Source of the DNA: Sanderia malayensis
Lineage: Eukaryota; Cnidaria; Scyphozoa; Semaeostomeae; Pelagiidae
Direction of reading: 5' to 3'
Length of the DNA stretch: 64,000 nt
Assembly: GCA_013076295.1 (NCBI GenBank)
Contig: RQOL01000772.1
Location: forward strand, 1,302,001-1,366,000
Of this stretch, positions 36,659 to 47,333 are shown piece after piece (position 1 is the stretch's first letter; each line of letters starts with the position of its first letter). The notes under the pieces are model-generated. The model was given only the letters and a program-made list of their open reading frames with translations. It did not search any database and was not told the origin of the DNA. The translations under genes were made by a program, and so were the position numbers.

Positions 36659-37133
36659 GTTTACTTTTATGGTATCGGTGCCATTTGTGCCTACTAATGA
36701 ATTCAGATGCTAAATATAATGATTAAAATACTGACTAAGCCAGTTTCGAGCGAATATGGGTCACTTTTGTCCATAATCATGCTAAAATGTCTAAAAATGT
36801 AAAGAAATTCCACATAAGGAAAAGGAGTAAATTTTAGTCACGTGACAAAAAACGGGCATGTCTACCTTTAATTAGTCAGAAAGAGTCAAACAGTGCATAC
36901 CTGAAAGAATTCCACCGCCAAAAGTCTTGTAGTTACTTTAGAAATGAGGATTTGATTGTGGACTCCTCCGCAGAGGCATTCCACATAAAAAGTCCCCCCC
37001 AGCTCCCAGACGCACCAGCAGACCCCCGTTTACCATCGCATTTCTGAACACCCGGGTCAATGGCTATTCAAAAATCCACATCAAAATTTCTCCGGGCTCG
37101 GGTGGTACTTGCCGTAACCACAGCCCGGTCTAT

Positions 37134-37765
37134 CAGAGAGAGGCTGAACATGCTCCATATATACATCACTCAATTCCTATTTAATTGATAATCAAATTTA
37201 ATCTCCAAATCCAAAAGCATCTAAGCATCCAAAAACACACTGTTTGGAAACATGTAGCTGTATATTGACGCAACAAAACACGAAAAACTTCAACAACTCA
37301 TTCTGTCAGTCACATGGCATGTGACTGACAGTTCAAAATGTCAGTCTGATAAGATTCTTTTTCTTCCCCATCCTTTTTCTATTCTTAAATTCTTTATAAG
37401 ATGCTTATCTTCTACTGATATTGCAGGCATTTTCCTTTACGTTAATTTTTGTTTTGCTTGCTCGCTGACGTGATGAAATTTCAATTTCCCGCCAAAACAG
37501 CGGGTTTTTGTATGTCACGAATTTAACGCCTCATTGTGCCTAGATGGAAGCTCTAAACGTCAAGATATTTCTACACGTTAATACACTTGAGTTGAATATC
37601 ATCTGGTATAAATTTGATTGAATTCATTTTTGAGAAAAATTATCTATAAATTATTTTGTTTGGGGGGTTACTTTTTTCTGGGCCACCCTGTATATCTGTA
37701 TCTGATATTACAATATGTATTTTAAAAGACCTTTAAGGTATTTTGGGCACATTTTAAGCCTTGCA
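37134..37765. other. Non-coding interval with a palindrome
   Basis: No gene was seen. A perfect 14-bp palindrome with a one-base centre lies at 37303-37331 (CTGTCAGTCACATG and its complement). Confidence 0.5.
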
Positions 37766-38395
37766 GTAGCGGCCATGTTTGCGCTGGTGAAGCAAGGGCG
37801 ATGCGATAGATTGGGGAGAGTTTCGCTAGCAACTTCATAGATGTATGACGTAACAGGGATAGGAATTTACTTCCTCATCTGAGAGTGAGGGGTGAAAAAT
37901 ACTCCTTTTTGGGGAGAACAAAGAGTTTAATTTAAATCCGGAGACAATTTTTGAACAATATAAAACCTAAGAATAGAAAGCAAGAAGAAAGAGGCACATA
38001 TTTTCAAAAAAATCATTATCACTAATTATTTAATAATACCACGCAAGAAATTGTTTAATGGTCGTTGTAGAAATCTGCCAAAGTATTACGACAACACATG
38101 GGATAAAAATTCGAAAATGTTAAGTGAAAATAAAATTACAAGTTATCCTCTTTACTAAACATCTAGATCTTGATATTACATAATGCTGTTACATCTTTTT
38201 ATCTTTACCAATAAATTATGAAACTTATCAGCTATTTCTTCATTTCGCGGAAACTTATCTTCCGATTAAGCCTTTCATCAGAATGACAACAAACGTCTCC
38301 AAAAACCTATCGACACAACGTTCGTTATCAGACTGTTGTTCATCCTAGTCTTCAGATGTGATATATATATTCTTTTTATTCATGTTATAGTCTTT
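37766..38395. repeat. Junction duplication, copy B
   Basis: This stretch begins with the same GTAGCGGCCATGTTTGCGCT as the UBE2L3 start region and stays similar through the promoter. It contains the UBE2L3 ATG plus three codons on the minus strand, then runs into unrelated sequence with an early stop, so it is a dead UBE2L3 head. Its other end is the intact 3' coding end of the acidic-tail gene. Confidence 0.75.
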
Positions 38396-39478
38396 GCTAT
38401 CAACGTATCGTTCTTCATCGTCAGAATAATAGCTACCATCATCATCATCATAAGAAGAAGACTGTTCTTCTTTGAATTGGAATTTACCGTCCCTTTCCTT
38501 TCCCGAAGCATAATGATCATCTTCATCTGAGTAATCATCTTCATCTGAGTAATCATCTTCATCTGAATAATCATCTTCATCTGAATGAACTTGATTAGCC
38601 TCTTCTTCTTTTTCGGAACAAATTCGCTTTTCTTCATCTGTGGAAGCATCTCTTCTTTTATTAGATAATTGATCTTCGTCTGAATCATAACTACTTTCAT
38701 CGTAATATTCTTCTTCCCCCTCTTCAACTTCTTCATCATCATAATCTTCTCTTGAATAACAATTATTCTCTCTTCTGGAAAGAAGACCATCGTCCTCATC
38801 TGAATAAATACTCCCTTCTTCATCTGTGTGAACTAATTTCTTTCTGTGAGAAGAACGTATATCCTCTTCTTCAACTTCACTTTCTTCATCTTCATCTTCA
38901 TGGTAACTCTTCCTTCTGCTATCATTTGAATATTCACCGGAAGATGAATATGCAACTTCTTCATCGAAGAAATCATTGACACTCTCTTCTTCTTTCACAG
39001 TGACGCAAACGATCTCTTCTTCGCCCGACGTTACATCATTCTCCTCGCAGGAAGAACTCATTTTTCCATTACAATGGTCGCTCTTCTTTTTCAAACAGGC
39101 CACGTCGCCATTAAAAGAAGAGGAAGAAGCAATCTTCTTCATTTTCTCCATTTGTTTTTGCTTCTCGGTTGGCTGCAGCATTACTGTCTGGTAAAACATA
39201 ACCTTCAACTCTCCTTGCACCATGAACACCCCATCCAAACGCATCGACTGTTTAGCTAGGCCCTTTTGAAAGTATGCACCACTTACAAAATATCTCTTTC
39301 GGTGAAAACTGAACCCTTTCTTATCACTGTTGAAGCCAGGAAAGAGCAGAACTTCCGTCCTGAATTTCTTCGGTCGAAATCTTGGCAAAATTTGCACCTT
39401 CGTTTCGTACCCTTTTGTAGCTGGAGGTATGCTCACCTGCAAGCCGTGCAATACCCTATCGACATAAAATCCAGGCAT
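38345..39478 (-). CDS. Unrecognised protein with acidic tail
   Basis: A single open frame of 377 residues with no signal peptide or membrane segment. Residues 1-100 form a basic, globular-looking module: PPATKGYETKVQILPRFRPK, FRTEVLLFPGFN, VSGAYFQKGLAKQSMR and VQGELKVMF. This module is shared with the protein at 46255. Residues after about 130 are dominated by Asp, Glu and Ser, with four tandem SDEDDY units (near 38510-38590) and scattered basic KK/RR pairs. The tail could be a phosphorylated, disordered, histone- or cation-binding region; that is speculation. I do not recognise the family. A skeletal acidic protein is unlikely without a signal peptide. Confidence 0.7.
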   Translation of the reverse strand: MPGFYVDRVLHGLQVSIPPATKGYETKVQILPRFRPKKFRTEVLLFPGFNSDKKGFSFHRKRYFVSGAYFQKGLAKQSMRLDGVFMVQGELKVMFYQTVMLQPTEKQKQMEKMKKIASSSSFNGDVACLKKKSDHCNGKMSSSCEENDVTSGEEEIVCVTVKEEESVNDFFDEEVAYSSSGEYSNDSRRKSYHEDEDEESEVEEEDIRSSHRKKLVHTDEEGSIYSDEDDGLLSRRENNCYSREDYDDEEVEEGEEEYYDESSYDSDEDQLSNKRRDASTDEEKRICSEKEEEANQVHSDEDDYSDEDDYSDEDDYSDEDDHYASGKERDGKFQFKEEQSSSYDDDDGSYYSDDEERYVDSKDYNMNKKNIYITSED

Positions 39479-40841
39479 CTTGCAGCAGTGCTCTCGAATA
39501 ATCTAGGTATCAAAAACTTCGCCTTTAATCTGAGTCGCCAAATAGTAGCAGGACTGTCTCGAAATGATCCGTTACGACACGAAGCCAAATGATTATAAAC
39601 AAGGCAATGAATTCCCTCAATGCTCGTCTATCGAGATTTTCAACCTGCTATCAGGTATAAGCAAGCAGTCTCTGTAAATATGATGTCCAAGTGTCCAGCC
39701 TTCACAAATACATCAAACAAACATCGAATAATTAGCAATCGTGTTTGTCTTGTGACGAATCAAACCGCAGAAAGCAAAATCAAATATAGAGTTTCTCTGC
39801 AATGTGAAATGTTTTGATCCTCCGGTGTTTGTCTCGTGAGAAATGCGAATTAAGCAACCAACAATATTTTAATCAACATATGTATCTGAGGGGTGTGAAT
39901 TCTCTTTTTAACGTATTTCTTTAGCTTGAATTCAAATTTTGCAATTTAAATATTCTAGATCTCTTACATTGTAGTTACCATTCCATGTCATTGTTATTTA
40001 GCTCACGATCAACAAGATAACCATAGCAAAGTCGTTAATCTTTTATTGCTGTAGAAAGGCAATAATCAATGCTTCAAAACCAGGTGCTATTGATATGATA
40101 GTTGCTTCGATTTAAGGCAGTTTTGATGTGAAACACAGTAACGATATAACGTTGAGAGGAGCTTGGAGCAAAAGTGCCGGCCAGCAAGTTGTCTTCCAGC
40201 CACGAAACAGCTAACAAATCTCTCCGACAAAACCACGTAATGCTGATTTTAAAAGCCTCCTTGGTTTGACACACGTATAATCGGTTTTAAACCAGAGATG
40301 TGTAAACTGCTTTTGCGGTATCGTGTGCAACGATGAGCCGAGGACAGAACTTCCTTCAAATTCACAATGGTTCGATCCGATCCTTATCATAATCTCGACT
40401 CACTCAATTTTGTGTGAAACATTTGAGACTGCGGACGAGCGAATTGCGTAATCCGTGAGCAATTTGAGTAGTGAACATTTCATATCTGAATACACAAACC
40501 TAATCAAATAGAGTAATACGGTGCGTGGCCAGCGTGGATACAACTGCAAAGGTACGGCAAGATCATCCGTCTTTGTCATTCATTTTGTTTCAGCACTGCA
40601 AACAGATCAACCAGAATTCGCAACGACAAAGGAGCGGATCTTTGGAAAAAAGGGGAAAAAATACAAGATCACGAAGATATTTAATTGTGTGGATTATAAG
40701 AATGACCCGCACGCAACTAACAATCTAGGTTAACCAAAGACAGATTGACCGAACATTAGATACGAAATTGCAGGGATTGTTCGAGTATTGATATGTCATT
40801 GCTTTGTATTAGATGGATGATCTTGATTTAAAGGCTTCCAA
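39479..40841. other. Intergenic, nothing recognised
   Basis: This lies upstream of the acidic-tail gene and up to the foldback element. Open frames here are short and lack family motifs or paired splice sites. The acidic-tail gene's promoter should lie at the start. Confidence 0.45.
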
Positions 40842-42548
40842 TAGATGGATTCCATGTTTACAATTATCGGGCGCATGCGCATGAGCTGGCAGGCAAAAAG
40901 CCGTGGCAGACTGTCAGGGTCACTGTGTGATTCATCTATTTACGTATCTGTTGGGCCGATAATCGCACTTTAAATTATTCCTACACGTAAATAACACAAA
41001 ATATAAGTAAATAACACAAAATATAAGTAAAAACACAATATAAGTGACATTCTAACCCCTTCAGACTAACGTTTGTACTTAGTACAGGAGAACACGAAAC
41101 TTTCACGCAAGACGCGTGTGTTTTGCATTTGCGAAAATTAATCTTTACCTTCCCGAAACTTGCTTTTTTTACCCAGACACTTTCGATAAATATTGTACAA
41201 GCTATTAGCTTCATGTTGATATTTTTTGGGGGTGTGTAGGACGAAAATTGGCTACGCTAATTGAATTTGAAAGTTGGTGTATCGTGTTTTAAATGCTATT
41301 TTTTGCAGGGATTTGATTTCACGGCTATTTTTGATCAAGATCAAAAAAATCATGTCTTGAGCTCCAAAAATATCCAACTAAATTTGCGAAAAGCATTCCA
41401 AATGCACCCAAGTACTTTCGATACGTATTCGAAAGTACTTTTAAAGTACATATTATACCTACTACATACTATATTTTTATTTTAGTAAAAAGTATTGGCA
41501 TAGTATGTTTGTATAGTACAGTAGGTATAGTATGTTTGTACAATAGGTATAGTAGGTATATAGTATGTTTTTATAGCAGGTATAGTACCCACATACATAC
41601 CCTGCATAAATACCTACATACATACATACATACATACATACCCTACATACATACCTACATACACACATACATACATACCCTACATACATACCTACATACA
41701 TACATACATACATACATACATACATACCCTACATACAAAGCCTACATATATACCCTACATACAAACCCTACAATACACACCCTACAATACATACATACAT
41801 ACTATGACTTTTATAAAACACTTAAAGGTGGGAGGTGGAATCTTCCCCCTGGCAAGTGACCACCCCGCGCAGGCGCTGCCCCCTGAAAGCCGTTTCTGAA
41901 AGTTGATAATTTCAGTGTGAAGTTTAAAAATATTTGTTGCCTTCAAAAACCTAATCCATCCTGGAAAATTTAAACTCAATCTGTAATAAAAAATATATCA
42001 AACTGTAGCTAAGAAAACAGCGAATCCGATAAAAATATTCACATTTCTTAACAGTGTTGTTTTGAATTTTAAGGGAGTATTTACTGCAGCCAAACACAAA
42101 AGCCGTGCAAAATTAAATTCGTCAGGCTACTTTACAAACACTAAAATTCCCCTAACTTGGTCAAAATTTTTCCATTTTAATTTAAATTACACCAACATGA
42201 AGCTAATAGCTTGTAGAATACTTATCGAAAGTGTCTGGGTAAAAAAATAAGTTTTGGGAAGCTGCAGATTAATTTTCGCAAATGCAAAACATACGCGTCT
42301 TGCGTGAAAGTTTCGTGTTCTCCTGTACTAAGTACAAACGTTAGTCTGAAGGGGTTAGAATGTCACTTATATTGTGTTTTTACTTATATTTTGTGTTATT
42401 TAGGTGTAGGAATAATTTAAAGTGCGATTATAGGCCCAACAGATACGTAAATAGATGAATCACACAGTGACCGTGACAGTCTGCCACGGCTTTTTGCCTG
42501 CCAGCTCATGCGCATGCGCCCGATAATTGTAAACATGGAATCCATCTA
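40842..42548. mobile_element. 1.7-kb foldback element, ~370-bp inverted repeats
   Basis: Left arm 40842-41218 and right arm about 42194-42548 are reverse complements with few differences, from TAGATGGATTCCATGTTTAC to its mirror. The terminal TA on both sides would fit a TA target. The interior is non-coding and holds a large CATA microsatellite. No transposase is present. Confidence 0.8.
41585..41806. repeat. CATA/CCTA tetranucleotide array
   Basis: About 220 bp of CATA units with interspersed CCTA and CCCTA variants lie inside the foldback element. Tyr/Val/Cys- or His/Thr-rich frames across it on both strands are artefacts of the repeat. Confidence 0.9.
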
Positions 42549-44016
42549 TATGATGCTGCACTGCAAGTCTTATGCTACTGCCATGCCACGCTGCAGCGAA
42601 AATATCGCCTCTTGTTGCCCTGCGGGTCTAGCATCCTTCCCATTAGATAACTACGAAAATGCTATATGACATGACTATAGTAAGAAGGATTACGCTACGA
42701 ATATGCTACGACCACGTCATAATATGTCACGATGATTATGCATCTCACAAAGCTTGCATTCTACATGCCAACTGAGAACGCTCAAATTTGGTAGCATTTC
42801 CTTTTACAGTATCGAATCGTTAAAACAATGGATATAGAAGAACAATTGTGCTCATGTAATACCTCGGATACCACAGAGGTTATCACATTGAGAATTAATT
42901 TCAATGGATACTGAACACAAATCAAGATTAATAATAACCATGTAGGATCTCAGATAAACAACTGAGTGAGATCATAATAAATGACCCTCTTTTTTAAACA
43001 GCAGCGAGAAATAATGATGACAATAAAAATTTGTCAAAACATGGCTTCAGATATTAACTCGCGGCTTAATAATGCTTATAACTAGGCACACAATAAACAC
43101 AAGAATTGTGTCTCACAATTATCCATAATGTTTTGCAATTTTTTGTTCGACGCGTGAGAAATTATTTGACAAGAATTTTAGCTGGGGCTCTGAAGTTTCC
43201 AGTCTCAGGTGTGGCCTTCTTGCAATAAAAGGGCCACAATGCATCGCCTCTATCGCGTACAGCATCGACCACAAGGGGCAGGTCTCGGCGAAGTAGGTTC
43301 AAAATAGCCCCACCTCCCTATTGTGTAGCTACAACAGCTAACATTTCTCAAGGTACTTAACGTCGCAAGCACTTATGACTCAGGATGTGCTCAGATTTGC
43401 ACACTTCAGGAGGTCATCAATTTTAGAGTGCCTACAGAAGGACAATGACCCGAGTATGAAAGTAGAGAGAGCATCAAACCGATGTTGCGTGCGCATATTC
43501 GATCAACTTCAACATGGCTTCGTTCATAAATGCCAGCCTCTCTTACAAGGCGTACACATCTTGTAAGAGAGGCTGGCAATAACAGATCTAGCTATTTGCT
43601 TCACGTTGCTTGATTCAACAAGAAAAACGTAAACGTTGATTCTAGAAAATTAATTATAAAACGAGGGTATGTTAAAGTAGGGCATGATTATAACTTTATG
43701 GGATTAATAGAAAATAAAAGAGCATTATCCTTAGAATTGCCCTAAGAGAAACATTTTTCTTTTGGAATAATACACCGGCACGTTCGGGAGGACATTTTAG
43801 AATAACAGGAAACCAACGCAAAGAGAATGTTCATCCAATAATGTTGAGCAAATTTTACAGGGAAAACATTATTTAAGGCTGTTTGCCGAGATTAAATGAT
43901 AAGAACTGCATAAAGACATGTCTGTTATAACACGAATGTAGCTATATGCAATTGTACGAAGCAGTAAAATGTCATGTTTGGAATACTTTATATAGTCAAC
44001 TCAAATGATGCACATA
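42549..44016. other. Intergenic with a perfect hairpin
   Basis: No gene recognised. The notable structure is the 19-bp perfect hairpin at 43531-43578, described separately. Confidence 0.45.
43531..43578. repeat. Perfect 19-bp hairpin
   Basis: TGCCAGCCTCTCTTACAAG (43531-43549) is exactly complementary to 43560-43578, with a 10-nt loop. It has no similar partner elsewhere in the window. It could be a snap-back, a small-RNA precursor or a structural element; the stem is shorter than most miRNA precursors. Confidence 0.75.
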
Positions 44017-44205
44017 CAGTCAGTCAAATCTGCATAGCTCGAACTCGCGTAATTCGAACACTATCTAATTCGAACGAAATTCTCTGTTCCTTTAAGGATC
44101 ACTAATGAACTAGTTCTTATAAAAGAAACCTCTATAATTCGAACTTTTTGTAATTCGAACATTTTCACGCTTCCCCAGGTTGTTCGAATTAGACAGAATT
44201 GACTG
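44017..44205. mobile_element. Short pogo/Tigger-like MITE
   Basis: The left end CAGTCAGTCAAATCTG, continuing to CTCGAAC, and the right end (reverse strand CAGTCAATTCTGTCTAATTC) are inverted repeats; TA lies on both sides (44015-44016, 44206-44207). The 189-bp interior repeats AATTCGAAC in both orientations. It is unrelated in sequence to the UFD1-intron element but of the same structural type. Confidence 0.65.
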
Positions 44206-46254
44206 TATTGACTGTAATTATACTGTTTATGCTCTACCTGATCTATACTACACTATGCCATGCCCTATTAATTTCTTTCAAGCACTTGCTTGTAGAAAAA
44301 TCGTTGTCTGTAAGCAACATTCCAACAACATGGCTGGGCCGCTAGGGAAAGTGGATAAGAATCTCCAAACCAGATAAGTCTATTAGACAAATCCAAATAT
44401 ACCAAAGGACAATGAAATCACCAGACAGGCCTAATCTGAAAATTGCTTAAGGATTCAAACAGGGTCATTGCTTAAGGATTCAAACAGGGTCATTGCTTTT
44501 AATCAGGTTTGCTATACGCAAGGGGTTCATCGCAGTTTTTTTATAATGAACCATTCTATAAGGAATCTACACGCAAAAAACCAAAATATTTGATACGCTT
44601 ATCCCTCAACTTATACCACTAAAGATAAAATCCCCGAGAAGCTTTTAAAACTTGAGTATTTTTACCACTGCAAATAATAGAAAATTATGAAATAGGTTCA
44701 TGTCAGTTGGAGTTAAAAACTCGCATAAATTGTGCGTATCATGCACTTGCAAACAATTCTTGTCTTACGACTTTTTCTGAGCAATGCTAAATCTACATGT
44801 TACGCAATTCTTTGTACTTCACATTGATCAAAAGAGGTCCAAAAATAAGACATTTAAAGAACCAAGCCTTAAATAAGATGTTCTTCATAAAAACACATGT
44901 ATACCGAGTTCCGTTGCATTGTCATATTTCATAGTCATAAGTTATGTATTTCATAAGTGTATCGTGTAAAAAGGCATCCAGAAGAAAATGCTTCCAATGT
45001 ATACTTTGAAACAGCACCCCGCGGAAAAGTGAGTGCTGGTAAACCCGCTGTCAACTTTACAGACACATTTCTTATTTTAGACACTGGACTAACTTCCACA
45101 ACAGAGTCCTTTAATGCTATGCTAGATAGAAATATCTGAAGAAATTTGCTTTCCATGGTTCGAGTGGGGGGGGGGGGGGGGTTGGCCGCAGTGAAGTGCA
45201 AAACAGATGAATACTTTCTAAAAATGGATTCGTCGAATCAAGTAAATAAATCATCAATTCTTTCATATTTCTTTATATTATGGAGATTCTTATTCGTTAA
45301 GGATCCAATTCTAATCCTAACAGACACACAAAAAGGTCTAGGATGCGTAATCTCGTGACGTCATATTTAAGTCCTTCGTGAGTGTAACAATAACGATTAA
45401 AAAAGCCAATGATATTGCGTGAAGGAACTCTGATTGAATAGAAGATCTGATCAGAGATATGAGCTATATTAATCACAAGTTGAATTGAATAGAAAGTTTC
45501 ACATTGCATGGTGGGTGTTAGTAGTGGTAAAGTACTGCTATTAACTCGCGATCCTTTATGATGCACGCCCGTTTCTGGCTCAGAGATAAGTCCATTCCAC
45601 AGACCGGGGAATACGTGTGCTGCAAAATATTTATATGAGATAGAGATTACAGTTGGTTGAGACAGTAGCCCGATTGGCTCTGGTCTTGTGAGAGGAAAAG
45701 ATATACGGATGTGATGAATTGTGGATTAAAATTGACGAGATTTCCATCGGAAAAAAGTGTGTCAGAGCTTGAAGAACAAAAAGGGATTTTGGGTGTGGAT
45801 CACTGAGATGGATTCTTGGGAATGGAATGACGAGAGGGGAAAACCAACCCGAAAGCCGTTTATCGATTAATACACCCATAGAAATAGATGGGTGTTGAGC
45901 TTTGCAGGAAGCTCCAGAATCTTGTTGTAGCTTTCTGGCGATAACAAAGGCGTGATTAATGAGCGACAAAATCATTTTTGCCCCCGGGGAATGGTTGGTC
46001 TTATCTCGTTTAATCTTGATTTCAGTCGTCTTAAGACTCGCAAATCTGTGCGGAAAGCTTTGCACGAAGGCTTGAAGAAAACATCTCATTCCACCGATTT
46101 CCAGCTTATGTACGCGTCTCTACTTGAACCCATGTAACACAACGTACATCGTCGTCTTGAGGAAAGAAGCAAATAAGAACCATTACTGTCGCTTGTGCAC
46201 GTAACAGCACGAGGTATTACAAAAGAAGATATACAGTAAACAACGCAAAGGAAA
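44206..46254. other. Intergenic, simple repeats only
   Basis: There is a two-copy direct repeat around 44445-44494 (ATTGCTTAAGGATTCAAACA) and a poly-G run near 45166-45181. Long frames on the minus strand at 45631-46089 lack recognisable motifs or splice support. Confidence 0.4.
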
Positions 46255-46590
46255 ATGAGTAGAAGACGGGGTTCTTACTTTGATGTTAACTGCATTACGC
46301 ATTTATCCGAGATTCATATGTCTCCGGCGACACGAAGCTACGACACGGCCATTTCCATTCGACCTAAATTCCGCGCCAAGCGCTACCGCTCTGAATTGTA
46401 CCTGTTCCCCTTGTGGAACAACAGAGACAAGCAGTGGGCATGCAGGATGAAAATGCATGTTACAAGCGCCTACTACAAGAAAGGCTTGGCAAGACAGAAT
46501 CTACGCATGCAACAGATCATTGTCACACAAGGCGAAGTGAAGAAGAAATTCAGAAAAGACATCAACATAAAAACAAGCGTGGTAAGATGA
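46255..46590 (+). CDS. Unrecognised protein, acidic-tail gene paralogue
   Basis: An open frame of 111 residues aligns over its length with the N-terminal module of the gene at 38345: SPATRSYDTAISIRPKFRAK, YRSELYLFPLWN, VTSAYYKKGLARQNLR and TQGEVKKKF. It lacks the acidic tail. The last codons contain GTG followed by GTAAGA, a good splice donor at about 46581, so the true protein may continue in a later exon rather than stop at 46590. No signal peptide. The conserved Pro, Tyr, Arg and Gly-Leu-Ala positions suggest a real folded domain. Function unknown. Confidence 0.7.
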   Translation: MSRRRGSYFDVNCITHLSEIHMSPATRSYDTAISIRPKFRAKRYRSELYLFPLWNNRDKQWACRMKMHVTSAYYKKGLARQNLRMQQIIVTQGEVKKKFRKDINIKTSVVR

Positions 46591-47333
46591 CAATGTAGCA
46601 TGATGGTAACAGAACTTGTTTCTTCTAATGGACCAAGTAGGGTCTCGATATAACGAACAAGCAAAGTAGGATCTCGATATAACGAGCAAAAAAGTAGGAT
46701 CTCGGTATAATAAATTGATATATGAATGAATATCCTTTTGCTTCACGGCACATGCCATGTTGCCCTTGGTTTAATGAAGTTGCTTGACAATAAAAATTTG
46801 CTTGCAGTTCACTTTAAGTTTTCATATCGAGATTTGACATTATAGTAGCTGATCTAAATGTTGCCACATTAAGGAGGCATCACTACGAACCAAAAAGGTG
46901 TGAAATACACGCCTTACAGTATTTGTTGAATTGTACTTTATAGAAAAACTCGAATAGACTCAACTTCTTTAAATTAGCTGTGATTCATATAATTTAAGAA
47001 AATGTCGGTCTATATATTATCGTCTGGTCTTTGTGAAAGTGGAGGCGGGGGAGTGGTCACAGGTCGCAATAAAAAATGTGCAATGACGAAGTTTGATGTT
47101 GGTTTTAGAGTAGTTACTGCATAAATTTTCATGCCAGCAAACAGAATCCGCTTGGAGACGAGAAGGAAAATCGAAAAGTAATCATCGGGTGAAGAAATTC
47201 TCAGCTTTCCGCGTGTGAAGCATTCAACTATAAACTACAATTGCACAACAGGTTCGACGGTTACAACAGGTCGGGCACGCGCGTGCGCAAAACGTTCTTG
47301 AACAGTCTTATAGTCTTACCTCGGCATAGTTGT
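46591..47333. other. Non-coding interval with triple motif
   Basis: Three tandem copies of a TAGGATCTCGATATAACGA-like motif occur at about 46628-46712; they resemble pogo-type element ends. No gene was seen. Confidence 0.5.

Larger units (their letters stand above)
34791..37133. mobile_element. 2.3-kb element with ~520-bp inverted repeats
   Basis: Left repeat 34791-35310 and right repeat about 36527-37133 are nearly perfect reverse complements, starting ATAGACCGGGCTGTGGTTAC and ending GTAACCACAGCCCGGTCTAT. The right arm is longer because an 82-bp hammerhead repeat plus 11-bp target duplication interrupts it. The interior holds decayed nuclease-like frames (35720-36400). No transposase motif is visible and I see no convincing target duplication around the element. 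It could be a foldback transposon or a palindromic duplication. Confidence 0.8.

Noticed and set aside
38345..39478. Coral skeletal acidic-rich protein
   Set aside because: Acidic tail fits, but there is no signal peptide, and the N-terminal module is unrelated to the known secreted acidic proteins.
41477..41859. Open frames on both strands over the CATA array
   Set aside because: Composition is purely that of the tetranucleotide repeat.
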